Origin: Candidatus Propionivibrio aalborgensis
Lineage (GTDB): Bacteria; Pseudomonadota; Gammaproteobacteria; Burkholderiales; Rhodocyclaceae
Length of the DNA stretch: 32,339 bases
Assembly (NCBI RefSeq): GCF_900089945.1
Contig: NZ_FLQY01000360.1
Location: forward strand, 1 to 32,339
Reading direction: 5' to 3'
Positions within the stretch are counted from its first letter, which is position 1. Each line of letters starts with the position of its first letter. Below the pieces are notes generated by a model, which did not search any database, had not been told where the DNA came from, and was given only the letters and a program-made list of their open reading frames with translations. Shown here piece by piece: positions 26,195 through 32,339 of this stretch. The position numbers and the translations under genes are program-made.

Positions 26195-26366
26195 TAGTGG
26201 GAAGACGGACGATAGCGTCATCTCGGGTGATGCAGGGCGCGATGCTTCGGCGCGTACGCAGATCGAGCAACGAATACAAGAACTTTTCCGCTTCGCCGGC
26301 GACAACGATCAGGCCAGGCAATTGATGCGGATGATCATCGAGTACCGCTGGAGGCAACGGCAATGA
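26181..26366 (+). CDS. Small unrecognised protein between response regulator and HDOD gene
   Basis: A 61-residue hydrophilic protein with no recognised family. The N-terminal third is rich in Ser, Asp and Gly (NSADSGKTDDSVISGDAG). The rest looks helical and charged (RTQIEQRIQELFRFAGDNDQARQLMRMIIEYRWRQRQ), suggesting a small binding or adaptor protein. Support for it being real: GAAGGA is eight bases before the ATG, it overlaps the response-regulator gene by 14 bases, and its stop overlaps the HDOD ATG by four bases, so it fills the gap exactly. No signal peptide or membrane segment. Confidence 0.65.
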   Translation: MNSADSGKTDDSVISGDAGRDASARTQIEQRIQELFRFAGDNDQARQLMRMIIEYRWRQRQ

Positions 26367-27256
26367 ACGAGCAGAGCGGGTCGAACGTTCCGGGAGTATC
26401 GTCCGCACCGGTCATGGCGCTCGATCTGGCGCAAGTGGTCGGCCAGATCCATGCGCTCCCCTCCTTGCCGGCAGTCATCATGGAGCTGATTCAGAGCCTT
26501 GGCGACGATGACGCCGATACGCACGTTCTGGCCAAGAAGATTGCCAGTGATCAGGCGTTGGTGGCGAAGATGCTGCGCGTCGCCAATTCATCGTTCTATG
26601 GCCTTCAGGGCAAGGTCACTTCGATCCAGGATGTGGTCGTCGTACTCGGGTTGCGCAGTGTCCGGACGCTGGCGATGGCGGCCGCCGTGACCGGCAGTTT
26701 TTCGGGGCGCAACGCGGTGCCGGGTTTTGATTTCAACGCTTTCTGGCGCCACAGCATGGGTACCGCGCTATGCGCGAGAGCGCTCGCCAAGCGCCTGAGG
26801 ATGAGCGAGGAGAACGCTTTTACCGCGGCCCTGCTGCACGACATCGGCCGCCTCGTGCTGGCGGCGTGTTTTCCTGCCCACTTGACCGCGGTGCTGGCGT
26901 ACCGTAGTGCGCATGACGGCCTGTTGCTGGACGCTGAGCGCGCGGTGATCGGTGTCGATCATGCACAGATCGGTGAGGCTTTGACCGCGCACTGGAGGTT
27001 CCCGGTCTCGATCCGGGAATCGGTTGCCCGTCACCACGTGCTGGATGCAGGCGAGCACACGCCGCTGACCGGTATTGTCCATATTGCGGATGGCATCGCG
27101 CACGCGCTCGAACTGGCCGGGGACGCCACCTGCCTTGTCCCGCCTCTGTCGAGCGGTGTATGGGACACGTTGCCGCTGGGCGAGGATGGTTTTCTGGCGA
27201 TATTCGATGAGGTTGAGACCCAGTTTGAAGGAGCCTGCCAAATGCTGTCGGCCTGA
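26363..27256 (+). CDS. HDOD domain protein
   Basis: HDOD-domain signalling protein (297 residues). The typical opening is VGQIHALPSLPAVIMELIQSL, followed by the IASDQALVAKMLRVANSSFYGLQGKVTSIQDVVVVLGLRSVRTLAM block that defines the family (PF08668). An HD pair remains in ALLHDIGRLVLAA. HDOD proteins usually lack phosphohydrolase activity and act as regulatory scaffolds in c-di-GMP and two-component networks, which fits the neighbours. It overlaps the small gene before it (ATGA), with GAGG eight bases upstream. It could form a signalling complex with the co-translated regulator; this is inference. Confidence 0.92.
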   Translation: MNEQSGSNVPGVSSAPVMALDLAQVVGQIHALPSLPAVIMELIQSLGDDDADTHVLAKKIASDQALVAKMLRVANSSFYGLQGKVTSIQDVVVVLGLRSVRTLAMAAAVTGSFSGRNAVPGFDFNAFWRHSMGTALCARALAKRLRMSEENAFTAALLHDIGRLVLAACFPAHLTAVLAYRSAHDGLLLDAERAVIGVDHAQIGEALTAHWRFPVSIRESVARHHVLDAGEHTPLTGIVHIADGIAHALELAGDATCLVPPLSSGVWDTLPLGEDGFLAIFDEVETQFEGACQMLSA

Positions 27257-27375
27257 GGCTCGCCAGCGCAAAAAATGGGAGAAGCGTGATGCAAGCGCAA
27301 AACGGAAACAATTTCAGTTGATGAAAGCGTAAGATGCGTATTGCATTGCAAGACAATTGCCTGGGGGAAGAATCA

Positions 27376-29220
27376 ATGGCTTCGAAAGTTCTCTTGATCG
27401 TCGACGACGAACCCGTGAACTTGGTACTGTTGACTCACCTGCTGGAGCCTGAGTACCAGGTTCGGGCCGCCAACTCGGGAGCAGACGCGCTGCGTGCCGC
27501 TGTGAGCGAACCGTTGCCTGACCTGATCCTGCTTGATGTGATGATGCCGGACATGGACGGCTTTACCGTTTTGACCAAATTGCGAGAAGACCCTGCATCG
27601 CGGGGCATCCCGGTGATCTTTGTCACGGCGATGGACGCCATCGAGTATGAGCGGAAAGGGCTTGAGCTCGGCGCAGTCGACTACATCACCAAACCATTCA
27701 GTCCGCCCATCGTGCTCGCCAGGGTGCACACCCATCTCGAATACCAGCGGGTCGATGCGTTGCAACGCGAGCTGCAATGTACACTCAACCAGATCATCGA
27801 CGGCACCCCAGTGCCGACGTTCGTGATCGATGCCCAGCACAAGGTGACGCACTGGAACAAGGCCTGTGCGGAAATTACCGGTGTTGCAGCGGCTGAGATG
27901 CTTGGAGGCAACCAGCATTGGCGTCCATTCTACCCCGAGGAGCGACCGGTCATGGCCGATCTGGTGGTCGACGGTGCCATTGAGGCGGGTATCGATACGC
28001 ACTACAAGGGCCGCTTCCAGCGCTCGACGGTTGCCGTCGGCGCGTTCGAGGCTGAGGGTTTTTTCCCGCACTTTGGCGAATCCGGCCGTTGGCTGCATTT
28101 TACCGCCGCCCCGTTGCGCGACGACGAAGGGCGAATAACCGGCGCCATCGAGACCTTGCGGGACGTGACCGAGCGCCAGCTTGCCGTTGAGGAACTGCGC
28201 AAGGCGCAAGCAGGGCTCGAAGAATTGGTCGAAAAACGAACAATGCAACTGTCGGAAAGCAACAAGGCGTTGGAGCAGGATATTGCCAAGCGCGAGGCCG
28301 CCGAGCAGGAATTGCTCAGGCGAAATACCGAGCTGACCACGCTGAATACCCAGTTGTCGGACGCCAAGCAACAACTGGTGCAATCGGAAAAACTGGCGTC
28401 GATCGGCCAGCTCGCCGCCGGCGTGGCGCACGAGATCAACAACCCGATCGGCTACGTGCATTCGAATATCGGTTCGCTTGAAAAGTATCTGGTTGATCTT
28501 TTTGAAATGCTCAGTGCCTACGAATCGGCGGAAGCCGCCATCGCCGAGCCGGCAATTGCGGTGAAGGTAAAATCGATGCGCGAATCACTCGATCTCGATT
28601 TCCTGCGTGAGGATATCCCGCAGTTGATGAGCGAATCGAAGGAAGGTATCACCCGCGTCAAGAAGATCGTCCAGGATCTGAAGGATTTCTCGCACGTCGA
28701 CAGCACCGACACCTTTCAACTGGCCAACCTGCATCAGGGCATCGACTCGACGCTCAATATCGTCGCCAACGAGATCAAGTACAAGGCCGACGTGGTCAAG
28801 GAGTACGGCGAGTTGCCCGATGTCGAGTGTCTGCCGACCCAGATCAATCAGGTGATCATGAATATTTGCGTCAACGCGGCGCACGCGATGGGCGATGTGG
28901 AACGCGGCAAGATCACCATCCGTACCGGCTGTGCAGGCGAGAAGGTATGGATCGAGATCGCCGATACCGGCAGCGGGATTTCCCCTGAGGTTCTGAGCAA
29001 GATTTTCGACCCGTTCTTCACTACCAAGCCGATTGGCAAGGGGACCGGCCTCGGGCTGTCGTTGTCCTACGGCATCGTCAAGAATCATAACGGGCGTCTG
29101 GCGGTGAAAAGTGAAGTCGGCAAGGGAACGACCTTCCGCATCACGTTGCCGATCAAGCATGTCGAGGGCGCGGTGCCCCAGGATGATGCCGAACCGGTTC
29201 AGGAAGACTGGTCCTTGTAA
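27376..29220 (+). CDS. Sensor histidine kinase, REC-PAS-HisKA-HATPase
   Basis: Soluble hybrid kinase (614 residues) with an N-terminal receiver. REC (about 4-120) has LIVDDEP, phosphoacceptor Asp54 in [11 protein letters not shown] and Lys in [13 protein letters not shown] domain (about 135-270) includes [20 protein letters not shown] and its PAC part [16 protein letters not shown] coiled coil (about 275-335) leads to the H box with His352 in [15 protein letters not shown]. The kinase ATPase domain has N box [21 protein letters not shown] and [14 protein letters not shown]. All catalytic residues are present. The ATG at 27376 is chosen because GGGGGAAG precedes it and the receiver begins at once; an ATG at 27334 adds 14 unconserved residues. 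It may phosphorylate the stand-alone regulator two genes upstream (inference). Confidence 0.92.
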   Translation: MASKVLLIVDDEPVNLVLLTHLLEPEYQVRAANSGADALRAAVSEPLPDLILLDVMMPDMDGFTVLTKLREDPASRGIPVIFVTAMDAIEYERKGLELGAVDYITKPFSPPIVLARVHTHLEYQRVDALQRELQCTLNQIIDGTPVPTFVIDAQHKVTHWNKACAEITGVAAAEMLGGNQHWRPFYPEERPVMADLVVDGAIEAGIDTHYKGRFQRSTVAVGAFEAEGFFPHFGESGRWLHFTAAPLRDDEGRITGAIETLRDVTERQLAVEELRKAQAGLEELVEKRTMQLSESNKALEQDIAKREAAEQELLRRNTELTTLNTQLSDAKQQLVQSEKLASIGQLAAGVAHEINNPIGYVHSNIGSLEKYLVDLFEMLSAYESAEAAIAEPAIAVKVKSMRESLDLDFLREDIPQLMSESKEGITRVKKIVQDLKDFSHVDSTDTFQLANLHQGIDSTLNIVANEIKYKADVVKEYGELPDVECLPTQINQVIMNICVNAAHAMGDVERGKITIRTGCAGEKVWIEIADTGSGISPEVLSKIFDPFFTTKPIGKGTGLGLSLSYGIVKNHNGRLAVKSEVGKGTTFRITLPIKHVEGAVPQDDAEPVQEDWSL

Positions 29221-29466
29221 GCGGAAGCCGACGAGCTTTCAAGGCCGGGAGCAAAGTAGAGCAATCTCCGCTGACAGCTGATTGTTGCCCTGCATCGATG
29301 AACAAGACCGCCGTTCTCTGCCGCGCCTGATCCGGCCGGAAACCTTCCACAAGCTTGCGTTTTAAATCCATGCGCTCAGACGCAGGACGACGTACGTCCC
29401 CAAGAGCATATTGAATCGCAGGCGCAGTGCTCGCAATCATTCGCCTGTGACGTAAAGAAATAATCC

Positions 29467-29496
29467 TTGTATTTGAGAATAGTTCCTAAGTACAAT
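29467..29496 (+). promoter_or_regulatory. Sigma-70 promoter of the iron operon
   Basis: TTGTAT (29467-29472), an 18-base spacer and TACAAT (29491-29496) form a plausible sigma-70 promoter. The -10 matches the consensus at five of six positions. It lies about 45-75 bases before the first gene of the operon, and its -10 is inside the Fur-like site. Confidence 0.45.
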
Positions 29497-29509
29497 ACGA
29501 ATCATTCTC
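29491..29509. promoter_or_regulatory. Fur-box-like operator
   Basis: The minus-strand reading GAGAATGATTCGTATTGTA matches 12 of 19 positions of the Fur consensus GATAATGATAATCATTATC. It covers the -10 hexamer of the promoter ahead of the OMP-feoA-feoB genes, the expected position for iron-dependent repression. The upstream GAGAATAG (29475-29482) could be part of a second half-site. Confidence 0.6.
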
Positions 29510-29542
29510 AATAACGACAACGGTCGATCAAGGATTTTCCAA

Positions 29543-30355
29543 ATGCACCCCTCTTTCGTGAAACCGCCCCAACACTTTGCAAACCCGGCTGTTTTTCTTG
29601 TGCTTGCCGGGTTATCGCTCTCAGCGTCGGCCTTTCAGCCACTGATTACAGACGATACGGGCACCCAGGGAGCCGATGGCAACCAAATCGAATTCTCATT
29701 CAACGAAGATCGCTCAAGAATGGATGGCAACACCGATCGGACTCGCGCTTTTCCCGTCGTTTATACCCGTGGCCTGGCCGATTCGATCGATGTGTTTGCC
29801 GGATTCAGCTACATCAGGATTCGATCAGGCACACCGGGGGGCGATGCAAGCGGTGGTGGCAATCCGGCAATCGGTGCCAAGTGGCGTTTCTACGAAAACG
29901 ACGAGAGTAAGACCAGTCTTGCGATCAAACCGGAAATCCTCTACCCGGTCAGCACGAGTCGTGAGAGGGAAGGATTGGGGACCGGCAAGACCTCCGGCAG
30001 TCTGACACTGATTCTCACGCAGGAAGTGCCTTTCGGCGCCGTACACGTGAATGCCGGGGTAATCCGGGACCTTTATCGCGATACCTTGAACAATCCCAAC
30101 ACCACAACGACGCGGGCTTCGATCGCTCCCGTATGGGACGTCAGCGAAAGATGGAAGCTGGCACTGGATCTGGGAACGGAATCCGCCCGGTCAGGCGGCT
30201 CGAGCGTACGCACCGATTTCGTAGAACTCGGCGCGATCTACGCGCCGAACGAGGACCTTGATTTCGCCCTTGGCTTTGTGCGTTCGTCCGACAACGACAG
30301 TCCGCATACGACGACGAATACAGCCACTGCCGGTGTTACCTGGCGATTCCAGTAA
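29543..30355 (+). CDS. Outer-membrane beta-barrel protein (transporter, MetA-like)
   Basis: Predicted outer-membrane barrel (270 residues) with a signal peptide cleaved near SASAFQP. The mature part begins with PLITDDTGTQGADGNQIEFSFNEDR. It shows alternating hydrophobic strands (DSIDVFAGFSYIRI, NPAIGAKWRFYEN, KTSLAIKPEILYP) and ends in WRFQ, an aromatic-rich terminal strand as expected for Bam-dependent insertion. It resembles the Phenol_MetA_deg / generic 'transporter' family (PF13557). AAGGA is eight bases before the ATG. It sits first in an operon with feoA and feoB behind a Fur-like site, so a role in ferrous iron entry across the outer membrane is likely but inferred. Confidence 0.8.
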   Translation: MHPSFVKPPQHFANPAVFLVLAGLSLSASAFQPLITDDTGTQGADGNQIEFSFNEDRSRMDGNTDRTRAFPVVYTRGLADSIDVFAGFSYIRIRSGTPGGDASGGGNPAIGAKWRFYENDESKTSLAIKPEILYPVSTSREREGLGTGKTSGSLTLILTQEVPFGAVHVNAGVIRDLYRDTLNNPNTTTTRASIAPVWDVSERWKLALDLGTESARSGGSSVRTDFVELGAIYAPNEDLDFALGFVRSSDNDSPHTTTNTATAGVTWRFQ

Positions 30356-30376
30356 GCAGAAGCATGAACTCAACTC

Positions 30377-30382
30377 AGGAGG
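30377..30382 (+). promoter_or_regulatory. Ribosome binding site favouring a GTG start of feoA
   Basis: AGGAGG lies five bases before a GTG at 30388. An in-frame ATG at 30364 precedes the site and the ATG at 30397 is 14 bases away, so GTG 30388 is the best supported start. Confidence 0.5.
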
Positions 30383-30387
30383 TGGGC

Positions 30388-30702
30388 GTGACGAACATGG
30401 AAAACGAAATGGTCGACGGAATGGTTGGCCCGACGCTCGATCTAGCCTTGATAGGCCAGGCGCTGACGGTACAGCATGTTCGGGCGCCGCATGCGGCGCC
30501 CGAATGGGCGCGCTGGCTGGACGAGATCGGTTTCATCGTCGGTGAACAGGTAATGTTGATGGCGCGCGGTCTGCCCGGTGGCGATCCCCTGGTAGTTCGG
30601 ATCGGCCAGTCCACCTTCGCGTTGCGCCGGGCCGAGGCGGCCTGTATCGGGGTCGTATCGCTGGATAAAGTGAAAGTGAATGCAGAGGAGTATCAGACAT
30701 GA
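30388..30702 (+). CDS. feoA: FeoA ferrous iron transport protein
   Basis: Small SH3-like cytoplasmic protein (about 104 residues) that works with FeoB in Fe2+ uptake. The domain is recognisable from LALIGQALTVQHVRAP through LDEIGFIVGEQVMLMARGLPGGDPLVVRIGQSTFALRRAEAACIGV, with the typical G-F-x-x-G-E turn and the LRRAEA end. It carries an N-terminal extension of about 20 acidic residues and is longer than the usual 75-90. The GTG at 30388 is chosen for its AGGAGG. It starts about 30 bases after the barrel gene and overlaps feoB by four bases (ATGA), so the proteins are co-expressed. Confidence 0.88.
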   Translation: MTNMENEMVDGMVGPTLDLALIGQALTVQHVRAPHAAPEWARWLDEIGFIVGEQVMLMARGLPGGDPLVVRIGQSTFALRRAEAACIGVVSLDKVKVNAEEYQT

Positions 30703-32339
30703 ATCAGGCCGTCGTACATCTCCACCCCAGCGGGCCACTGCTGGCTTTGGTCGGTAATCCGAACTGCGGCAAGACGGCACTGTTCAACCTGCTGACCGGC
30801 AGTCGGCAAAAGGTCGCCAACTACGCGGGGGTGACGGTCGAACGCAAGGAAGGGCGTCTGACCACACCGTCCGGCAAAACGCTGCGTATTCTCGACTTGC
30901 CGGGCGCATACAGCCTGTATCCGCGCTCCCCGGATGAGCGTGTAACCTGTGATGTACTCTTTGGCCGCGCTGTCGGCGAAAAGCGGCCCGATCTGGTGGT
31001 CTGTGTTGTCGATGCCACCAACCTGCGGCGCAATCTGCGTCTGGCGCTTGCCGTCAAACGACTTGGCTTGCCCTGCGTTGTGGCGCTGAACATGGCCGAT
31101 CTGGCCGAAAAGCGCGGCATCAGGATCGTGGTAGAGGATCTCGCGGCTGAGCTCGGTCTGCCGGTGGTCAGCACCGTCGCGGTCAATAGCGCGGGTGCCG
31201 AGCCTTTGCTCGCCGTTTTCGATGATCCGGTGCTATGGCAGTCGGTGTCTCGGACAGCGCGCGAGTTCGACGCCCAAGGCGGTGCCGCAGCGACGGTGGC
31301 GGGCGATTCGCAGCAGAGCGAATCTGACCACGTCGTAGTGAGCCAGATACTGCAGCGTCTTGGCCTGAATGAGATCGTTCCGCACACGCCGAGTGATCGC
31401 ATCGACCGTGTCGTCCTGCACCCGGTGATCGGGCCGATGCTGCTGGCTCTGGTGTTGTTCCTGGTCTTTCAGGCGGTCTTTGCCTGGGCCGAGGTGCCGA
31501 TGGACTTGATCACGGGCGCGACAGAATATCTCGGCGGAGTCGTGGCCGCCGCCTTGCCGGACATGTGGCTCAGGAGCCTGATCGTCGATGGCGTGATTGC
31601 CGGCGCCGGCGGTGTGCTGGTCTTCCTGCCGCAGATCGTGATTCTCTATTTCTTCATCCTTGTGCTGGAGGAGTCGGGCTACCTGCCGCGCGCCGCCTTT
31701 CTGCTCGACCGGCTGATGGGAAGCGTGGGTCTGAGCGGGCGTTCGTTCATCCCGATGCTATCGAGTTTCGCCTGCGCCATCCCAGGCATCATGGCCGCAC
31801 GCAGCATTGCCAACCCGCGCGATCGCCTGGTGACGATCATGATTGCACCGCTGATGACCTGTTCGGCGCGATTGCCGGTGTATGCCTTGCTGATCGGCGC
31901 GTTTGTTCCGCAGCGCGAAGTATGGGGTGCGCTGGAATTGCAGGGGCTGGTCCTCCTGGCGCTGTACTTTGCGGGAGTTGTCGGTGCGCTGGCCGTCGCC
32001 TGGGTACTCAAGCACTTCACCGCGGCTGGCCGGCAAGTGCGCCCGCTGATGATGGAGCTGCCCAGCTATCACCTGCCGACGGTTCGCAACATCGCGATCG
32101 GCATCTGGCACCGGGTGATGATCTTCATCAAACGGGTGGGAGGCATCATTCTTGTTCTGACCATCCTGCTGTGGTTTCTGGCGAGTTTCCCTTCGCCGCC
32201 GGACGGAGCCACCGGAGCGGCCATCGAGTACAGTCTGGCCGGTATGCTGGGGCAGGCGCTGGCGGTGATCTTCGAGCCGATCGGTTTCAACTGGCAGATC
32301 AGTATTGCGCTGGTACCGGGCCTGGCCGCGCGGGAAGTC
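30699..32339 (+). CDS. feoB: FeoB ferrous iron transporter (3' partial)
   Basis: GTP-driven Fe2+ permease of the inner membrane; the first 547 residues are in the window and the frame is open at the right edge. The N-terminal G domain has G1 GNPNCGKT, G2-like NYAGVTVE, G3 DLPGAYSL and G4 NMAD. A membrane domain follows from about residue 245 (PMLLALVLFLVFQAVFAW). The core permease motifs are LEESGYLPRAAFLLDRLM, SFACAIPGIMAAR and PLMTCSARLPVY, and the conserved Cys residues are present. About 60-220 residues are missing at the C-terminus, judged from usual FeoB lengths of about 600-770. The ATG overlaps the feoA stop by four bases. Fur control through the site at 29491-29509 is expected. Confidence 0.95.
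   Translation, partial: MNQAVVHLHPSGPLLALVGNPNCGKTALFNLLTGSRQKVANYAGVTVERKEGRLTTPSGKTLRILDLPGAYSLYPRSPDERVTCDVLFGRAVGEKRPDLVVCVVDATNLRRNLRLALAVKRLGLPCVVALNMADLAEKRGIRIVVEDLAAELGLPVVSTVAVNSAGAEPLLAVFDDPVLWQSVSRTAREFDAQGGAAATVAGDSQQSESDHVVVSQILQRLGLNEIVPHTPSDRIDRVVLHPVIGPMLLALVLFLVFQAVFAWAEVPMDLITGATEYLGGVVAAALPDMWLRSLIVDGVIAGAGGVLVFLPQIVILYFFILVLEESGYLPRAAFLLDRLMGSVGLSGRSFIPMLSSFACAIPGIMAARSIANPRDRLVTIMIAPLMTCSARLPVYALLIGAFVPQREVWGALELQGLVLLALYFAGVVGALAVAWVLKHFTAAGRQVRPLMMELPSYHLPTVRNIAIGIWHRVMIFIKRVGGIILVLTILLWFLASFPSPPDGATGAAIEYSLAGMLGQALAVIFEPIGFNWQISIALVPGLAAREV

Larger units (their letters stand above)
29221..29542 (+). promoter_or_regulatory. 322-base intergenic region with iron-responsive promoter
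   Basis: No convincing gene lies here. At the left end CCTTG-T-AAGC pairs with GCTT-T-CAAGG (29213-29244, overlapping the kinase stop). This hairpin has one mismatch and no T-run, so it is a weak terminator candidate. The right end holds a promoter and a Fur-like site (29467-29509) and the ribosome site AAGGA at 29530-29534. A 95-codon minus-strand frame in the left half has no ribosome site or recognisable content and was not called. Confidence 0.5.

Noticed and set aside
27373-28461. Minus-strand open frame of 362 codons opposite the sensor kinase
   Set aside because: Antisense to intact REC, PAS and HisKA domains; no family features.
29213-29244. Strong Rho-independent terminator after the sensor kinase
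   Set aside because: A hairpin can form across the stop codon, but it has a mismatch, a 12-base loop and no T-run.
29153-29440. 95-codon minus-strand frame in the gap before the iron operon
   Set aside because: No ribosome site, no recognisable domain, and it runs into the kinase gene; the gap is better explained as regulatory.

Overview
The window looks like a chromosomal segment of a GC-rich betaproteobacterium, most like the Rhodocyclales (Zoogloea / Dechloromonas / Azonexus / Accumulibacter type). The reasons are a PrsK-PrsR-PrsT set (the regulatory and TPR genes of the XrtA/PEP-CTERM exosortase type of exopolysaccharide locus), a two-gene cyanophycin synthetase operon, dense c-di-GMP and two-component signalling genes, and an outer-membrane protein-FeoA-FeoB iron operon. 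The taxonomic call is an inference from gene content only.

Region 1 (1-11507, + strand) is the flank of an exopolysaccharide / protein-sorting locus: the C-terminal three quarters of an undecaprenyl-phosphate sugar transferase, the sensor kinase prsK, the sigma-54 activator prsR, the TPR lipoprotein prsT, a UDP-HexNAc 6-dehydrogenase (TviB/WbpO type), a UDP-HexNAc 4-epimerase (TviC/WbpP type), a Sel1-repeat lytic transglycosylase, and a secreted trypsin-like protease. The exosortase and the PEP-CTERM substrates are not in the window, so the locus continues upstream of base 1 or lies elsewhere.

Region 2 (11508-14828, + strand) is the most unusual part. An AT-rich 274-bp leader carries a good sigma-54 (-24/-12) match. 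It precedes a 231-residue unrecognised protein with a Tat-type signal and an unusually long charged N-terminal tail. Behind it, tightly packed, are a PqqD-like peptide-binding protein, an HprK-related kinase and an NTP_transf_5 nucleotidyltransferase. This is the uncharacterised 'HPr-rel-A' cassette. The kinase + nucleotidyltransferase + PqqD-like combination recalls the tailoring genes of some Bacillales lasso-peptide clusters, but no lasso cyclase or protease is present. The working model is a sigma-54/PrsR-controlled system in which the Tat protein is the partner or substrate of a phospho-modification machine.

Region 3 (14930-22696, - strand) is a cyanophycin operon read in the order ABC exporter with a zinc-ribbon insert, DUF1854 protein, truncated cyanophycin synthetase paralogue (CphA'), then full-length CphA. 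It converges on region 2.

Region 4 (22881-29220, + strand) is a signalling block: a PAS-GGDEF-EAL-REC protein, a REC-PAS response regulator, a 61-residue unrecognised protein, an HDOD protein, and a REC-PAS-histidine kinase. The response regulator, small protein and HDOD genes overlap and are probably translated together.

Region 5 (29221-32339, + strand) is an iron-uptake operon. A promoter overlapped by a Fur-box-like site precedes an outer-membrane beta-barrel protein, FeoA and FeoB, which runs off the window. No tRNA, rRNA, CRISPR array, insertion sequence or integrase was seen.
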